DNA from: Lates calcarifer
Lineage: Eukaryota; Chordata; Actinopteri; Centropomidae
NCBI RefSeq assembly: GCF_001640805.2
Contig: NC_066852.1
Coordinates: 7,362,194 to 7,426,193 of the forward strand
Direction: 5' to 3'
DNA length: 64,000 nt
The notes beneath the pieces were generated by a model that was given only the letters and a program-made list of their open reading frames with translations, was not told the origin of the DNA and did no database searches. This document shows positions 24,330-36,519 of this stretch, one piece after another; the stretch's first letter is position 1, and the number at the start of each line of letters is the position of its first letter. A program made the position numbers and the translations under genes.

Positions 24330-26905
24330 TTTGTGTGTCACCACATATGTGGGTGAGTAGATAGGGAAGGTGAGAAAGAGAGTGGGTGAGAATGTGGTGG
24401 ATGTGTTTACGTGTGCATAAATGCATCTGTAAGTATTTGTGTGACAGTGTGTGTGCTCAGGAAATCAGGGATGTACTCCCTTTGCCAACAGCCTAAACAC
24501 CTCTCATGACCAACATGCAACCACAGCCAACCACAACCTCCTGCCAAAGTATCCAACACGCATGCAGTCAGGCCAACAACGCCACACATATGAATAAAAG
24601 GTGCAGATGAACACACTTAATTAATGCACAATCTCCATCTCACATACATACATGCCTCCATGCAGTAATATCTGTGCTGTATGTACAGCAGTATAACACA
24701 ACCTTGAAACTGGCAGGTAGCACCATCTGTCCATTAGCCAGTACAGGGACAGACATGACACACAGGAAGCAGAGGTGACCCTCACGACAGAGGTCTGCTG
24801 CAAAGGCTAGAGGCTACAGCTACTGTATGCTGCATTCACACAACTGCTGCACAATTCTGTCACGTGACTTGTTAAAAATAGGAGCCTTTCAAAGCAGTTG
24901 GGACACCGATCCACATAACTAATGACTACAAGCTGAGGGATCATCAATTCTGCAGCAGCGAACAGCCACAACAAGACCACAGCTAAACTGCATGATACAA
25001 AACATCTAGCATAAACATCTGCAGGGTCATATGGGTATGAGGTTGCCTTAGTGTACTGTAGGTAGTGACATACCTCTTTTAAAATGTTAGAGAATTTTCT
25101 GAAATTTGTTAGAGCAACCTTAGAGTGTGAACCTTAGAATGCAGCAGATTTAAAGCAAAATTTCTCTCTCTCTCAAAAAAAAAGTGTTCCAATAAAAACA
25201 GTGTGGAGTAAACAGTGAATATTTAATCAAAAGGTGTGCCTGTGTCTTTATGTTTCCCTACTGTGTGCTTGTCCTGCAGGAACCCACACAAACATGTCCT
25301 TGAATACGCAGCTCAAGAAGACTGACCCTCTACCAGAGAAATGGCAAGGCATAACCTCAGAGTCTCTGCTGTGTGTGTATTTGTATAAACAGTAGGTAGT
25401 GCTGTAACAGATAGTCCTTGCTGGTGGAGATACAACACTGCATCAGTGTACCATAAATATTCATTAGTGACCTTGTCACCTCCCTACACACAAAAATATG
25501 TTCAGGCATACACAGACATACACTCACATACCCTTGAAGCTATATTCCACACTGACAGAGCATTTTGACTTTATTCCACTGCTAGCCCCAATGTATGATA
25601 AAGTTTGTAAAACCCTAAAACTCTAAGGTGAAGGAATTTCCATACAACTGTAAGCTCAAACCAGTGCCTGAATAGCCACGACAACTGAGGCAGGATGTGA
25701 AAAGGTCTGGAGATCTGGAGAACACAGTTATAGTTAGCTGATACACCTTATTAAAAGCTTGACATAAAGCATGTCCTCAGAGAAGACATGCTGATCTCAT
25801 CTTTGCATATCCTTAAAACTCTTACATTCATGAAATACAGAAATTTGATTCAGATGATTGTTTGTTTCTGTATTCTGATTTCCCTTTTTTCTTTTTCACA
25901 AATGAGTTTTACTTGTTTATAATTATAACAAAAGAACTTCTGCAGTGTGTCTATGTACCAAACCTTGTGAGAATACTAAAAAGACTGTTAGACTGACTCA
26001 CTCCCAAAAGCCAACAGTGGAACCAATGACTCTAATTAAACCAACACTGTAGCTATAAACACCAATAAGGTGTAAACTTGCTGCTATACAAACAGACTGT
26101 TACAGTGTCACTGTTATCTTGGAAAATACTGCCAGTGCACATATTGAACTACTATAGCATGACAACCCCACAGTAGTACAAACTACAACTATAGAAATCA
26201 TTCAGTATTGTTGCAATGATTGCACTGACTGTTAATTTGACTGATAGACTGGCATTGATTGTACTTTCACAACAACATAGAAATAAAATCAAAGCCAGAC
26301 AGAAACTGAGAGAGACAAAGTAGCCAAGCAAGCAACAGCAGCACATGGGGCAATGACAAGCCTCAAAATTCCTGCATGAACATTTTACTGAGCAAATAAA
26401 AACTAGCTGCTACATTTTTATGATCAAATATCTCCAGTCACCCCACATCCAGTGCCTGTGGACTGAGAAATGAAGTCTACAAATGCCCCTGCAGTAGCTT
26501 CTGTTAAATAATGTAGGCGTTTTTGTCCTGACTACAGGTATGATACAACAATACACACACTTGGCACAAAGTGACCACTGAAGCAAAGAGAAACATGCAG
26601 CATCATTTCAAAAATACTTTCATCCTATCGACAGCTGACTTTTCTCAGCATCATGAAAAAGTGCAAGGTAATAGCCGCCTTGTTACTGAAATCAGACTGA
26701 ATTTCAGAGAAAACCTCTCATATATTTGGCATTGGCATCGCATTGTCCCTCTATCTTTAGAAAACACATGCAGTCTAAAGGCTGTATCCATTTATCTCAC
26801 AGCTTATAACAAATACAGTAATCGGCTATATTTACCACATACAAATTATTGCACATATGATAAGTTCACTATATCACTACTGTGCAAAAGTAAGATAGAA
26901 TATGT
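24330..26905. other. Intronic sequence without recognised genes or elements
   Basis: The last 2.6 kb before (in gene orientation, just after) the exon. AT-rich, no named repeat, no further splice-bounded coding stretch seen. Confidence 0.5.
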
Positions 26906-26908
26906 TAA

Positions 26909-26914
26909 ACTCAC
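26909..26914 (-). other. auts2: Splice donor of the auts2 exon
   Basis: On the minus strand the exon ends ...TCAATG and is followed by GTGAGT, a consensus 5' splice site. Reading on in frame into the intron meets a stop after 22 codons, consistent with a real exon end here. Confidence 0.85.
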
Positions 26915-27127
26915 CATTGAGTGTTTCTTATTCAGGTGTTTCTTCTTCCTCTTGCCTTGTGTGTGTGCCAGGCGCGGGTTGTTCTCCTGGTCTGAAGGCT
27001 GGTGGTAGTGGTGATTATTCTTGCAGGGCTCCAGGCTCAGGCCGTTGGGCATCCTGGCAGGCTTTTTCTTGTGCAGGGGTCCTGCCTGGTTGTCTCTGCA
27101 CTCCTGGGGCTTCAGTGTCATGTTCTT
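26915..27127 (-). CDS. auts2: auts2 internal coding exon (exon 2 equivalent), partial gene
   Basis: A 213-bp, 71-codon exon. It starts AAG right after an acceptor TAG (an in-frame stop, so the open stretch ends exactly at the splice site) and ends with ATG before GTGAGT. Both boundaries are phase 0. The translation begins KNMTLKPQE and ends KKHLNKKHSM. Compared from memory with human AUTS2 just after its ...FEALE segment, these blocks line up in order: (E)KD-ALKPQE, PL-KKK, -NGLS-, HH-, SD-EN, GKRKK, with one gap of about two residues. FBRSL1, the closest paralogue, shares K-M-LKPQE but lacks NGLS and GKRKK, so AUTS2 fits better. The segment is basic (KKK, GKRKKK, NKKH) and low in structure, as expected for the nuclear, Pro/His-rich N-terminus of the long isoform. 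AUTS2 acts in a variant Polycomb PRC1 complex with PCGF5 that activates neuronal genes through CK2 and P300, and a cytoplasmic role in Rac1-dependent actin control is reported. Teleosts carry auts2a and auts2b; which one this is cannot be decided here. Both splice phases being 0, skipping would keep frame. Confidence 0.88.
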
Positions 27128-27166
27128 CTACAGAGGAAACAGGAGAAGAGAATGCTCATATTAGAA
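27128..27166 (-). other. auts2: Splice acceptor, polypyrimidine tract and probable branch point of the auts2 exon
   Basis: On the minus strand the intron ends CTCTTCTCCTGTTTCCTCTG then TAG at 27130-27128. The pyrimidine tract is nearly uninterrupted for about 20 nt. A branch-point-like TTCTAAT lies at 27166-27160, placing the branch A about 34 nt upstream of the exon, a normal distance. Confidence 0.85.
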
Positions 27167-27179
27167 CCTTTGGTAAGAC

Positions 27180-29060
27180 ACTGGTAATGTATTTTACAGC
27201 ATGTATCAGCTATGCAGCTAGCTTTTGAGTATTGGGCAGTCAAAAAACAGTTAAATCAATGTTTCAATAAAAGAAAAGCTGATCATGATCATGTTTGAGA
27301 GCTTGAAAAAAATGAAAGCCCATTTCCCTCCACTCTACAGTAAGCAGTGCAGTGAATTTGCTCCAATTTGAGGGACAATTGTGCAAAAAGGCCTTAGATC
27401 CAGTGTAGTATCAAAAGATTTTCTTCCACAAAAATACAGCAGGAAAAGGAAAAGTGGTCCTTTGTTACATTTTTTAAAACCATTTTGCTTTTATTTGAAA
27501 GGTCACAGCAGAGAGGCCAACAGGAATAAAGAAGAAAAAGAGAATGAAATGGGACCCCAACTAGATTTAAACAAGTGACAATGCAGTTAGGTGGTGTTTC
27601 TTAGACCATTGGGCCAACATGATGATAAAAACAATGACAATTTTTGAATAGCTGCTGACATGCTAAAAAAGTAGAGACCTCTTTCTGGGAGAAGCAGAAG
27701 ATTTCATGCCACCATCTGTCTTTGATAGGAGAAACTAAGTTAAAAGAATTAAAACCCTGAGATGAAGCTAAATGTGAGCTCTGGTGCTGGTTGTTAACAA
27801 AAAAGGACCAAAAATTCCTCACATTTGTCTGGAAAAAATGCCTCCCTTGAAATAGGAGGATGGTGGATAAAAGAAACAGTTCAAGAAAGTAGTCTGGGGG
27901 TAAGCAGTGGGTAAACAATATTTTATCCTTTCTTCCTTGTCTGTTATTAAGCGGTTTTTAAAAATCTTTCAAATGTTCAAAATGAACTCTCAACTCAGAG
28001 ATTTACCATTTATGTTCCACACGCCTACACTTTCTTCTTACTGTATGTACATGGTCAGTAATCCAGGGCAAAGGTTTAACAGAGTAACCTCGAGCAATTT
28101 AGAGAGGAGCTTCAGTGTCAAGTGTTGCAGCACATTGCTGCATAAATCTAGAGGCGGGTTCATCAGTAGTGGATATGAGGTCTAGAAGGTCAAGCAACTA
28201 AGAACAGATACAGGTTACAGAATTTCTGAGCTATCCGTGAGGTGATGGGATGGAAGCATTGTGACCTTCTCAAAAATTATGCTGAATTCTGACATGGAAT
28301 ATTAAAAATAACAGCAGAATGATCTAAGACATGAGGAGATTTACAGGTTTACAGCCATGGGTTATTAACAGATTGAGGGTGTCTGGTTATCAAAATGTGC
28401 AAATTCAGCCAGGGAGTCACTGTTTGTTTTGGGTGGGCAACAAACCAAACCAAAAAACACAGTTGGGTGGGTGAAAGTAAATGTAAACAGGTCAAAAGAA
28501 ATAAAATAGGCAATAACAAGGGTGTATATCTGGGTAAGACAGCAGATTAGTCTTCAGCTCAGGTCAAAAGTACATGCATTTCCTGTGTATATGATAATGG
28601 AGCAATGTGCTTATTTTGGTGACTCCTATCACACTGCAGGTCAACATTCAAGCTTAGTCTGAAGTCAAAGATAATGATGAGTAGAAACTTTGACTGAGCT
28701 TGTGTTTAGGAATATGAAACAGGTTAGCTGAAGCATAGCAAGAAACATCAAAATATTTAAGTTCAGTTTGTCTGTCAACAGATAAAAACTACATCAGGGA
28801 GAATTTCTCCTCATGGAGAAAACTGGATTCTGAGAATAAACCAATACAATAAGCTACAACTCCAGTTTTACAGGGTATTTCCAAACAGATGGGGTTATAC
28901 AGTTTGACAGGGCTGATCAATAGAACCACTTGTCTGTTGCTGAGAGACTGTGTAATGTATCACAGCCATCCACAGTAAAACTTACAGAACAAATTGGCTT
29001 TGTTATTTGAAGGGGTGACCTATTTGCTCCATTGTAGATAAAACAGTCCTTGGTGTTAAT
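27180..29060. other. Intronic sequence without recognised genes or elements
   Basis: AT-rich. Parts of 27580-28500 have the uneven texture of an old repeat, but I cannot match them to a family. The longest frame (27601-27918, minus) has no domain and no exon borders. Confidence 0.4.
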
Positions 29061-29067
29061 ACCCTGA

Positions 29068-29390
29068 CTGGGGGAAAGTAGCTAAACACATTTACTCAAG
29101 TATAAGTACAATTTTGAGATACTAGCTATAATTACTATTATAGAACTTTGATGATCAAGGATTTATATACAAAATATATATCCAGTTATTAAATATGTTG
29201 CATTGCAAAAGCTAAAACTACTGCACATTACACAATATAAAGTAACTGAAAGTAACTTTACGTCAAGCTTCAACCACACTCTGACGCCAAACATTTTGCT
29301 GCTAATACTTTTGAATACAGGACCTCTTCTTGTAGTAGTATTGCTACTTTTACTTAAGTAAAATACCTAAAGATGTCTTCTACCAATGAC
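29068..29390 (+). repeat. Teleost non-autonomous DNA-transposon-like repeat ('ACTTTTACTTAAGTAAA' family)
   Basis: The left end reads GGGGGAAAGTAGCTAAACAC then ATTTACTCAAGTATAAGTAC and ATTTTGAGATACT; the right end reads GCTACTTTTACTTAAGTAAA then GATGTCTTCTACCAATGAC. This order, including 'gctgctaatacttttgaata-caggac' near 29300, matches a highly abundant fish repeat ending in '...tacttcttccaccactg'. The copy is about 320 bp and internally shortened. No coding capacity. Confidence 0.75.
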
Positions 29391-30149
29391 CATTTCCCAT
29401 GCCTCCAGTGCACAAGACATTTCTCTCTACCCTGTTTCACTTCAGTTTGAAGAAAAAAAAAACAGACTTGGTCCAGTAACTTCTTTGGGAGTGGTTTATA
29501 TGTGTTTTGCAGTTCTTGAGCTAGACTAAGCACTAGTCCAAAAAACTGTGCTTCAGTTCAGGATTTATCACAGCCCACAGAAACCACTGGGTGCCTCAGA
29601 GTTGGTGTACAGTACATAGGAGGAATGAAAGAAAGACAGATTTTCCACAAAACACTGGTGAGAACAAAATCCACCACATCTCAGGCTCTAGCAGTTACTC
29701 ATTAATAGACCACCTAGAAGCAACCTTAGCGTGCCTGCAGAGAATTACTTCACCAGTGTTAGAGATATGCAGTGCTGTCGGAGGGATGAGTTTGATGAGT
29801 GTGCTACTGGAACTGACTCACTAAACCATTTCTAAAGGCCTCCATTCACACATAGAAAAACAAGTGCATGCATCAACTAATCTTGTTTGCCTTTTCCGCC
29901 CACTCTCATCCAAGGCAAATAATGCAACATGACATGCATTGTCAGTGCACAGAATAAGTGACAAAGTTATGATGGGGCTGAGAGAGGTTCCATTGTGCCA
30001 GCCTTCTGCATGCTTCTAAGCCTCCAAACCAACTGATTGCCTGGAATAAATTATGCACAATATGTTTTGCCTGCTCACAGAACAATGGCAAGACAAATTC
30101 CTTATTTCAGCACCTTATGACACTGAAAGGCAAGTAATTGCTCAATATG

Positions 30150-30192
30150 GCTCACTCTCTACTAGCTTTCATTACTAGCTTTCATTACTGTT
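30150..30192. repeat. Short tandem duplication
   Basis: The word ACTAGCTTTCATT occurs twice in immediate succession and a third partial unit follows. A small local duplication without further significance that I can see. Confidence 0.7.
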
Positions 30193-30429
30193 AATGTCTG
30201 GCAATGTACAAAATGATTACACTGTGGCATTTAGCAGCAATGCATATAGGTATCCTTATGACAGGTTACTATCTGGAAGATAGCTATTCTAATTCACTGT
30301 GTTTTAGTTACTTGTTTCCTCACTTGGATGTTCAGGCAGAATGGTATGTGTTCACAGTTGACACCAGGAAGCTGTTTTCACATTCATCTGTGAAAGGTTT
30401 CAGGTTTCTCTGTGCTCACCTTTAATCTA

Positions 30430-31740
30430 TCACATGAAAAATATTTGCATATTCATAGAGTCAGGATTTTCTAATGAGAAAGGAGTAAATGTCATTTTAA
30501 GAAAGAGTATTTGAATGTTTTGTTTAAAAAAAACACGAGACAAATGATTATTCAAAACTGTCTATTTTTATATGTCTGGAGAGTATCCATACCTTTGACT
30601 GTTAATTTGTCAGATAGCAGACATGCAGATATGCTTGCAGACTGGATCTGGACACTTTTCAATGATGTAAACTATCTAATGCCAGCGGCTGTCTGCAGTA
30701 GATTAATATAAGTAGTGCACTGTGCAATTTCCTATTGAATATTCAAAAGCTGCTCATTAACAATTAATTTACAGCGAAGTTGTGAAGAGGCTCGTCCTCA
30801 ACATCCACCGTGCTTTGTCTGGAGCTCGCAGAAAATGTGGAACACAAAGTCTGTGCTACTACTTCAACAATGAGGCAGAGGGTGAATGAAACAATGGAAA
30901 GCTCTGCTTGCCAAAAAATTTAATGCAGTTTTAAAATAATAATCTGAAATGAGTCAGTGCATAAAGATGATGAATTGAGAGACAGAGTGCAGCCAATGGA
31001 TGATTCCAGCAGGGCTCAATAAGCACTGCCGCAGCTGAGGTAATGGGATACATCTTAACCAATCAGAAAATTTCAGTTGTGTTCTTGCTTTTAACTCTTC
31101 GAAACATAACCTGTGTTTGGTTTTTCTGTTCAAGTAGTAAAAATACCTGTTAACTTCAGTGAATAGTAACAGTGTACAATATTTTCACATAGTTCTCTCT
31201 TGGGATTTATGGATTTATGGGATAATGCGTTTGGATGAGTACTTCAGACACCATCACCTCAAGGCTTTTTTTTCTGAAAGAGAGAAAGTTTTATTTTATT
31301 TGTCACATTTTATTCTGGTTCTGTTGGTACCTCTCTCACTTCACTCTGCTTTGTCTTCTGTTTGAACACCACCCTTGATAGTTTCCCCTGTCCCTTCTCC
31401 ATGTGCCCGAGCACACTGAACCTATTGTCTACAGCAGTAGATTTAACAAGCTGGACCTTCTCTGGTCTCTTACAGCCTGTTGACATTTGAGCCACCAAAC
31501 AGTCAGGCCAGTGAGAGGCTGATCAAAGAGTCTGATCAACTTATCTTACTGAGACAATTTAATTAGTTTACAAAAACAGAGCTCCCAGCAGAGAGGAAAA
31601 GAGAGAGGGATGGATGGTGGCAGAAAACAGGAACAGACCGGAGATGGTGAGAGAAAGAGAAGCAGAGAGAGCACTCGAATGCACCAGAGGCTTAATGAAT
31701 CTGGCTGACGATACTACTGCATGCAATACCAACTAGCTCA
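30430..31740. other. Intronic sequence without recognised elements
   Basis: Includes a low-copy stretch at about 30720-30960 with clustered AATTAATTT/ATTAACAATTA words that could be regulatory, and otherwise unremarkable AT-rich DNA. Confidence 0.4.
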
Positions 31741-31761
31741 AAGTACATCTACTCACAGACA

Positions 31762-31805
<44 letters not shown>
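31762..31805. repeat. Compound (TC)n(AC)n microsatellite
   Basis: About 24 bp of TC/CT followed directly by about 20 bp of AC. Confidence 0.95.
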
Positions 31806-32799
31806 ATCACACATCTCAAATCTCAACACAACAAATTACAAAGTAAACAATAATTGGAGATCTAATGAATGCTAATAAAGACTGATAAGTACAATCTCTC
31901 CTTGTGGGGTACTCTAGAACAACAGCCCATATTAGCTTCACCTACCTAGTTAAGTTGAGCAGTGAATTGTCATGCTTTAGGGAGTCCTTGACCTGATTAT
32001 CACATTTTCATTCGGTGTGAAATAGCATTAAGTAAGCTCTAAGTGTCAGGTGTAACAAATTGCTGGGTAATTCACTGCTGCTGTTTCTGGTGATGTAACC
32101 AATTACAGGTGTGATTAGAGCAACTGAACTATTTCAAACCGAGGTGACAATAGTGCAAACATATGAGGGTCACTGGCTCTTGTTATAGAGGTAATATTAG
32201 GGTGTTTACATAATACTAATAATAAAATCTACTGCATATTTACATTAGATAAACATATTCATGTTAGGTTTTATGTTTGGTCTGTAATTTAATTCTTGTC
32301 TTTAATGTTTGCTTTAGATGCCTGAACTCAGAACATCAGAAACAATATGTCTCTGTCCTCAGAGCACTGATCAAACTTCTAACAAACATCTAAACAATGC
32401 CTGTGAAAAATACACTGGTTTTTGCTGCAATTTATCAAAATTTTAAATGATATTTAAATCAATTAATTAACTAAATAATTTGGACTGAAGCTTGTTGTCA
32501 TTTCAGTTGTTTCCCATCACTGTCTCAGATGACTATTCGACAACTACTGCCATTAGCTCCCAGTATAGTTCACTGACAGGGTGGAAAACCAGCCAAAAAG
32601 CATTATTTTAATATAGAAATATACTATGCAATGCACTCCAAATTTACTACTGGATTGTTGGTAAAACAACTGAAAGACAAAGGTGAGATCATTAGTCTAT
32701 CAACAGAAAATGCATTGTTTTGATAGATCATCATTTCCTGTTCCTCCATTGTGATGATTAACTGCTTCCCTGTTCTAAACCATGGAAAACTGGATAACT

Positions 32800-32928
32800 C
32801 TCGGTTTTGGACTGCTACTCCGACAAAACGAATTGTTTTCTTTCACTAGTTTTTGACATTTTGTTAACTAAATAAAAAATCACGAATGTAAATCAGCAGT
32901 GATGAAAATAATCATTAGCTGCAGTCCT
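32800..32928 (+). repeat. Teleost 'GGTTTTGGACTG...AATAATCATTAG' repeat, partial copy
   Basis: Contains TCGGTTTTGGACTGCTACTC, GACAAAACG, TTTTTGACATTTTGTTAACT and GATGAAAATAATCATTAGCT then GCAGTCC. These are consecutive parts of the same teleost repeat as at 18058-18193 and 54930-55135, with internal loss. Confidence 0.7.
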
Positions 32929-32934
32929 AAAATA

Positions 32935-34870
32935 AATATATCAAAGTTTGTATTTCACAAAGCCCGATAATAACCAACTCTTTGCATTCAAACTGAGGAG
33001 TCGAAAACATTATTCAAGTTTCAACTAGGTCAAAAAATAAAATAAAAATATGCATTTCACTGTTTAGTATACTTTCTGTTGAGGAAGTCATTGCTCCAAT
33101 TTACTGAGTCCAGTCAGGGAAGAATATCATTACACACAGTGACAAGATTTAAACACAATATTCAAACTTGGTAGTTTGTTTGAAAAGTGAGTGGTTTTGC
33201 TTAAATTTATATACCCTTTGTATGTGATTTAATATGACAGACCAACCCCACATGGCCAAAATACAAGAAGTAAAAGCACATGTGAGTTTCACAGTTATGA
33301 TCTAGTAATGCATGAAGAATGGAGCTTGTATTACAAAGATTAATTCAATTCTTGTGTTATGATGAACAAACTACTGTATCACTATCAGCTTAGTGTTCCA
33401 GATGGCTCTCTACTAAATATTTTCTAAGATTAAAGACAGCTGGAATAACAATTCAGCACTGAGGTCAGACATAGAAAAGTACTGTCTGACTAGCCTTAGA
33501 AGTAAATAATCATGAAAAATTATTTCTTAAAATGTAGCACTGCTCTGTGGATTTTATCAACCAGTAGAATAATGCTAAATTCAATTCTTTGTGTAAAAAC
33601 AGAGCACAAACACAAAACCTTCTTTCTTGAGGACAATACCACAGCAAGAGCAACATATATCTGTCCACAGAGATGTGTACCAATGACTGAAGATTCTGAG
33701 CACTGGCCAATGCTGACATCCACAATGCTACTGACCAACCTGGACACAATGTCCATAGAAAAAAAATATTGAAAACACATGCTCCAATGCAAAACGCGAG
33801 GAATGCAACCACTCTTGACAACCACAGGGATATCCATCTATACTTCAACACTAGTCTTTTCACCGACTGTTTAGTTTATGCAACTTGAGTGTTTCTTCCT
33901 CAAGCAACCAAGAGAGAGGGACTGAGAAATACCAAGCAGTTTGAGAACTATTTTCCTGCAAGACTGAGCAGTGAGAGGAAAGAGTTGCAGGGAAAGAGCA
34001 AGGTCCTACAAAAAAATCACTCAGCAGTCCATCCAGTAAGTTGACCTGCATCTCAGAAAAACCAGACAAGACAGAAAGACCAGAGAGCTGCTTGAGATGA
34101 CAGCAGCTCCTGTCAGAAAGTTAGAAGACAGAATCCCATGCTAAAAATAACAATTTTATTAATTTTGGTTATGTGATCAAACTAAGCATTTCTGTTGACT
34201 TCTGATCAACAGAAATGTTGATGTGAGATGATTTAATAGTGGTGAATAAAAACAGGGCAGCACATGAAGAATTAGAGGTGAACACACAATACAACATCTG
34301 CAGAGAAGTAACAAAACACTCACAGCTACACTTATAGCTAAATTGTCCAAGTAGGTGAACAAGCCTTTGAGAAAATCCTTGAGGCAGAATTTCTATGGTT
34401 GTGAATTTGAATAAATTACTTCCAGCTTGTTTGCAGCTATTGTAAATGTGGAAATGTTAAACTGTGAGTTTAGGGAGGTTAACTATATTTATTCTACAGT
34501 ATTTGGCTCAAGGCTGCCGTCAAAGCTCACAAGAACAATTTCTAAACACAGAGCTTCAGTGGAACTTGGTTGGGTTCTTATTTTGTGATTTAATATTAAA
34601 CCAAGACAAGCTGCCTGACCTGCACAAATAGAATATAGTTCAAGCACTCAAATCTACACATAACTGTGTCATAGTGCAGCTGTGAGTATCCTGAAAACCA
34701 TCATCACTTTCCCACAAACAGTACAATATTCCATTATTTTCCTATGTACAGTAATAAAAAAATACTAGATTTTAACATCAACCACACAACACCAGGTCTC
34801 TGCTGGGATGACAGTGTTGATGGTTTGGATAAGGAGAAAAATAAGTTGCAGGCCTATTTTTGTACAAATA
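32935..34870. other. Intronic sequence without recognised elements
   Basis: Two overlapping minus-strand frames at 33510-33863 (105-117 codons) are the longest here, but they overlap each other and a plus-strand frame, have no domain and no matching splice borders. I do not call a gene. Confidence 0.45.
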
Positions 34871-34879
34871 AAATATTTA

Positions 34880-35110
34880 CATTCCCATCAGCTTCACCTG
34901 TACTGCTTATTAGTGCTAGTCAGCAAATGTTAGCACACAAACACACTAAAAGAATGTCACCATGGTAAACATTATACATGCTAAAATATCAGCATGTTAA
35001 CATCATCACTGTCGTCGTCATCACAGTAGTGTGCTAAAATTCCCATTTAGATCAAACCACTGCTGTGCGTAAGCACAACCTGACAGAGCTGCAAGACTGA
35101 CTGTAGAGTC
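34880..35110 (-). repeat. Teleost 'GCTAACATG' repeat, reverse-oriented copy
   Basis: Reads on the plus strand ATTCCCATCAGCTTCACCTG, TTAGTGCTAGTCAGCAAATG, CATGGTAAACATTATACATG, TATCAGCATGTTAACATC and GCTGTGCGTAAGCACAACCT then GACAGAGCTGCAAGACTG. This is the reverse complement order of the family at 4520-4848 and extends it past that copy's left end. Good preservation over about 230 bp. Confidence 0.8.
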
Positions 35111-35772
35111 TTAGCTCTTTTTCACTATAATCATCCAAATCATGACTGACATCATCCTCAGATTACAGCAAATGTTTTGACACATCAAAGCTCTGCCCTG
35201 TTATCCAAAAACATGCCAGACTTCTTGCTTCCAAAGGTGACGGGGATGTTCTTTGTGTCTTTACTGTACACCAGTGTCTGTGATCCAGATCAGCACATTT
35301 CAGTCAATCAGTGTATGTAGCACTCCATAAACCCCACCCCACACCAGTTACCACCAACTACTAATGAGACAGGTTCCCTAAAAAAGGGAAAAAGTCTGTG
35401 ATCTGGTGATATAGTGCTGGATTTGATGAATATGGTGAGTGCATTTATGTAATCTTAGTCAGGGATGATGGTGTCTTGCTTGGCCAAGCCACTAGAAATT
35501 CCCTAAATCCCCTCAACAATAAAGCCACCAAACTGATGGAGGAGAAAGTGAGAGCACTGCAGCATCATGTGGAAAAGATTTGTCACATAATGTCTACATA
35601 CAGTATTACACCATACAATAGGAGACAGTCTGTAAACATATACCAGGAAACCTAAAGCAGGACATCAAACCCAGGACTCATTCCAGCTCAGTTCTTCCTT
35701 CCCACAACATAGCCCAACAGTCTGTCCACCTTCTGCAGTGTCTCAGAATAGATGCAGGTGCTCACACAAAAA

Positions 35773-35798
35773 TACACACACACACACACACACACACA
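35773..35798. repeat. (CA)13 microsatellite
   Basis: Uninterrupted CA run followed by GCTGCTGAGC. Confidence 0.95.
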
Positions 35799-36010
35799 GC
35801 TGCTGAGCATGTTCAGGTGCGGACGAGTTGGTGTCTGCATCACACACAGGAGTGTGGCTTTTCAGGTAGGCAGTAAATTATTCCCCTGACAGAAATAACC
35901 ATCTACAAGATGTTTGTTCACCTGCATTAGTTTCCTTCTTTCTCATGATAGTGCTCTCACAACAATAGTGGGCCTGACAAAATGTCCACTTAAAAATGTG
36001 CGTGCAAGCA

Positions 36011-36012
36011 CG

Positions 36013-36046
<34 letters not shown>
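36011..36046. repeat. (CG)/(CA) microsatellite
   Basis: CGCACGCACA leading into about 15 CA units. The Cys-Val and His-Thr frames across it are artefacts. Confidence 0.95.
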
Positions 36047-36049
<3 letters not shown>

Positions 36050-36519
36050 CTATACACACTACTCACTACAGACACCTAACCAATTTCCTGGTGCTAATCT
36101 CACGATAGCAGAGATTTTTCTTTTCCATTTGAGTCAGAGGGGTGCATGAAAAAAAGACAAGGGGATATCCTGTGTATGACAATCTGATTTCCTGGTTGTG
36201 TCTGGCTGTTCAACAAATACAGATTTTCTTTCTGGGGAGCGCAGATAGGGCTGAAGGGAGTTGGGGTAATGGGAGATCTCAGCAACCAGGCTTTTGTATC
36301 TTTCAGTCTTACTGGGAATCCTGAGAGAAACACAACTCATTTTCTCAAATAAAACAAAGCTGTGTGGGCCACACATATCATATCAAAAAAGTGATCAAAT
36401 GGCTGCACTGTGGTCACAATAATCAGGCTTGGAAAATGACATATGTCCAGAGTGACAATGTAGCACCAAGCCTATCTTACTACATCTAACTAAGCCCAAA
36501 ACTCAGCTGATCTGTATCA

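Noticed and set aside
27134..27172. Plus-strand mini-exon: TTCTTCTACAG acceptor and TTTG|GTAAGA donor bounding 39 bp
   Set aside because: It lies exactly over the pyrimidine tract and branch region of the minus-strand auts2 acceptor, whose complement naturally yields such words. No protein support.
26571..27228. Plus-strand frames of 108 and 145 codons over the exon region
   Set aside because: They are shadows of the minus-strand exon and its flanks; they have no domain and cross the real splice sites.
33510..33863. Overlapping minus-strand frames of 117 and 105 codons
   Set aside because: Two frames and a plus-strand frame are open over the same bases, and there is no domain; chance openness.
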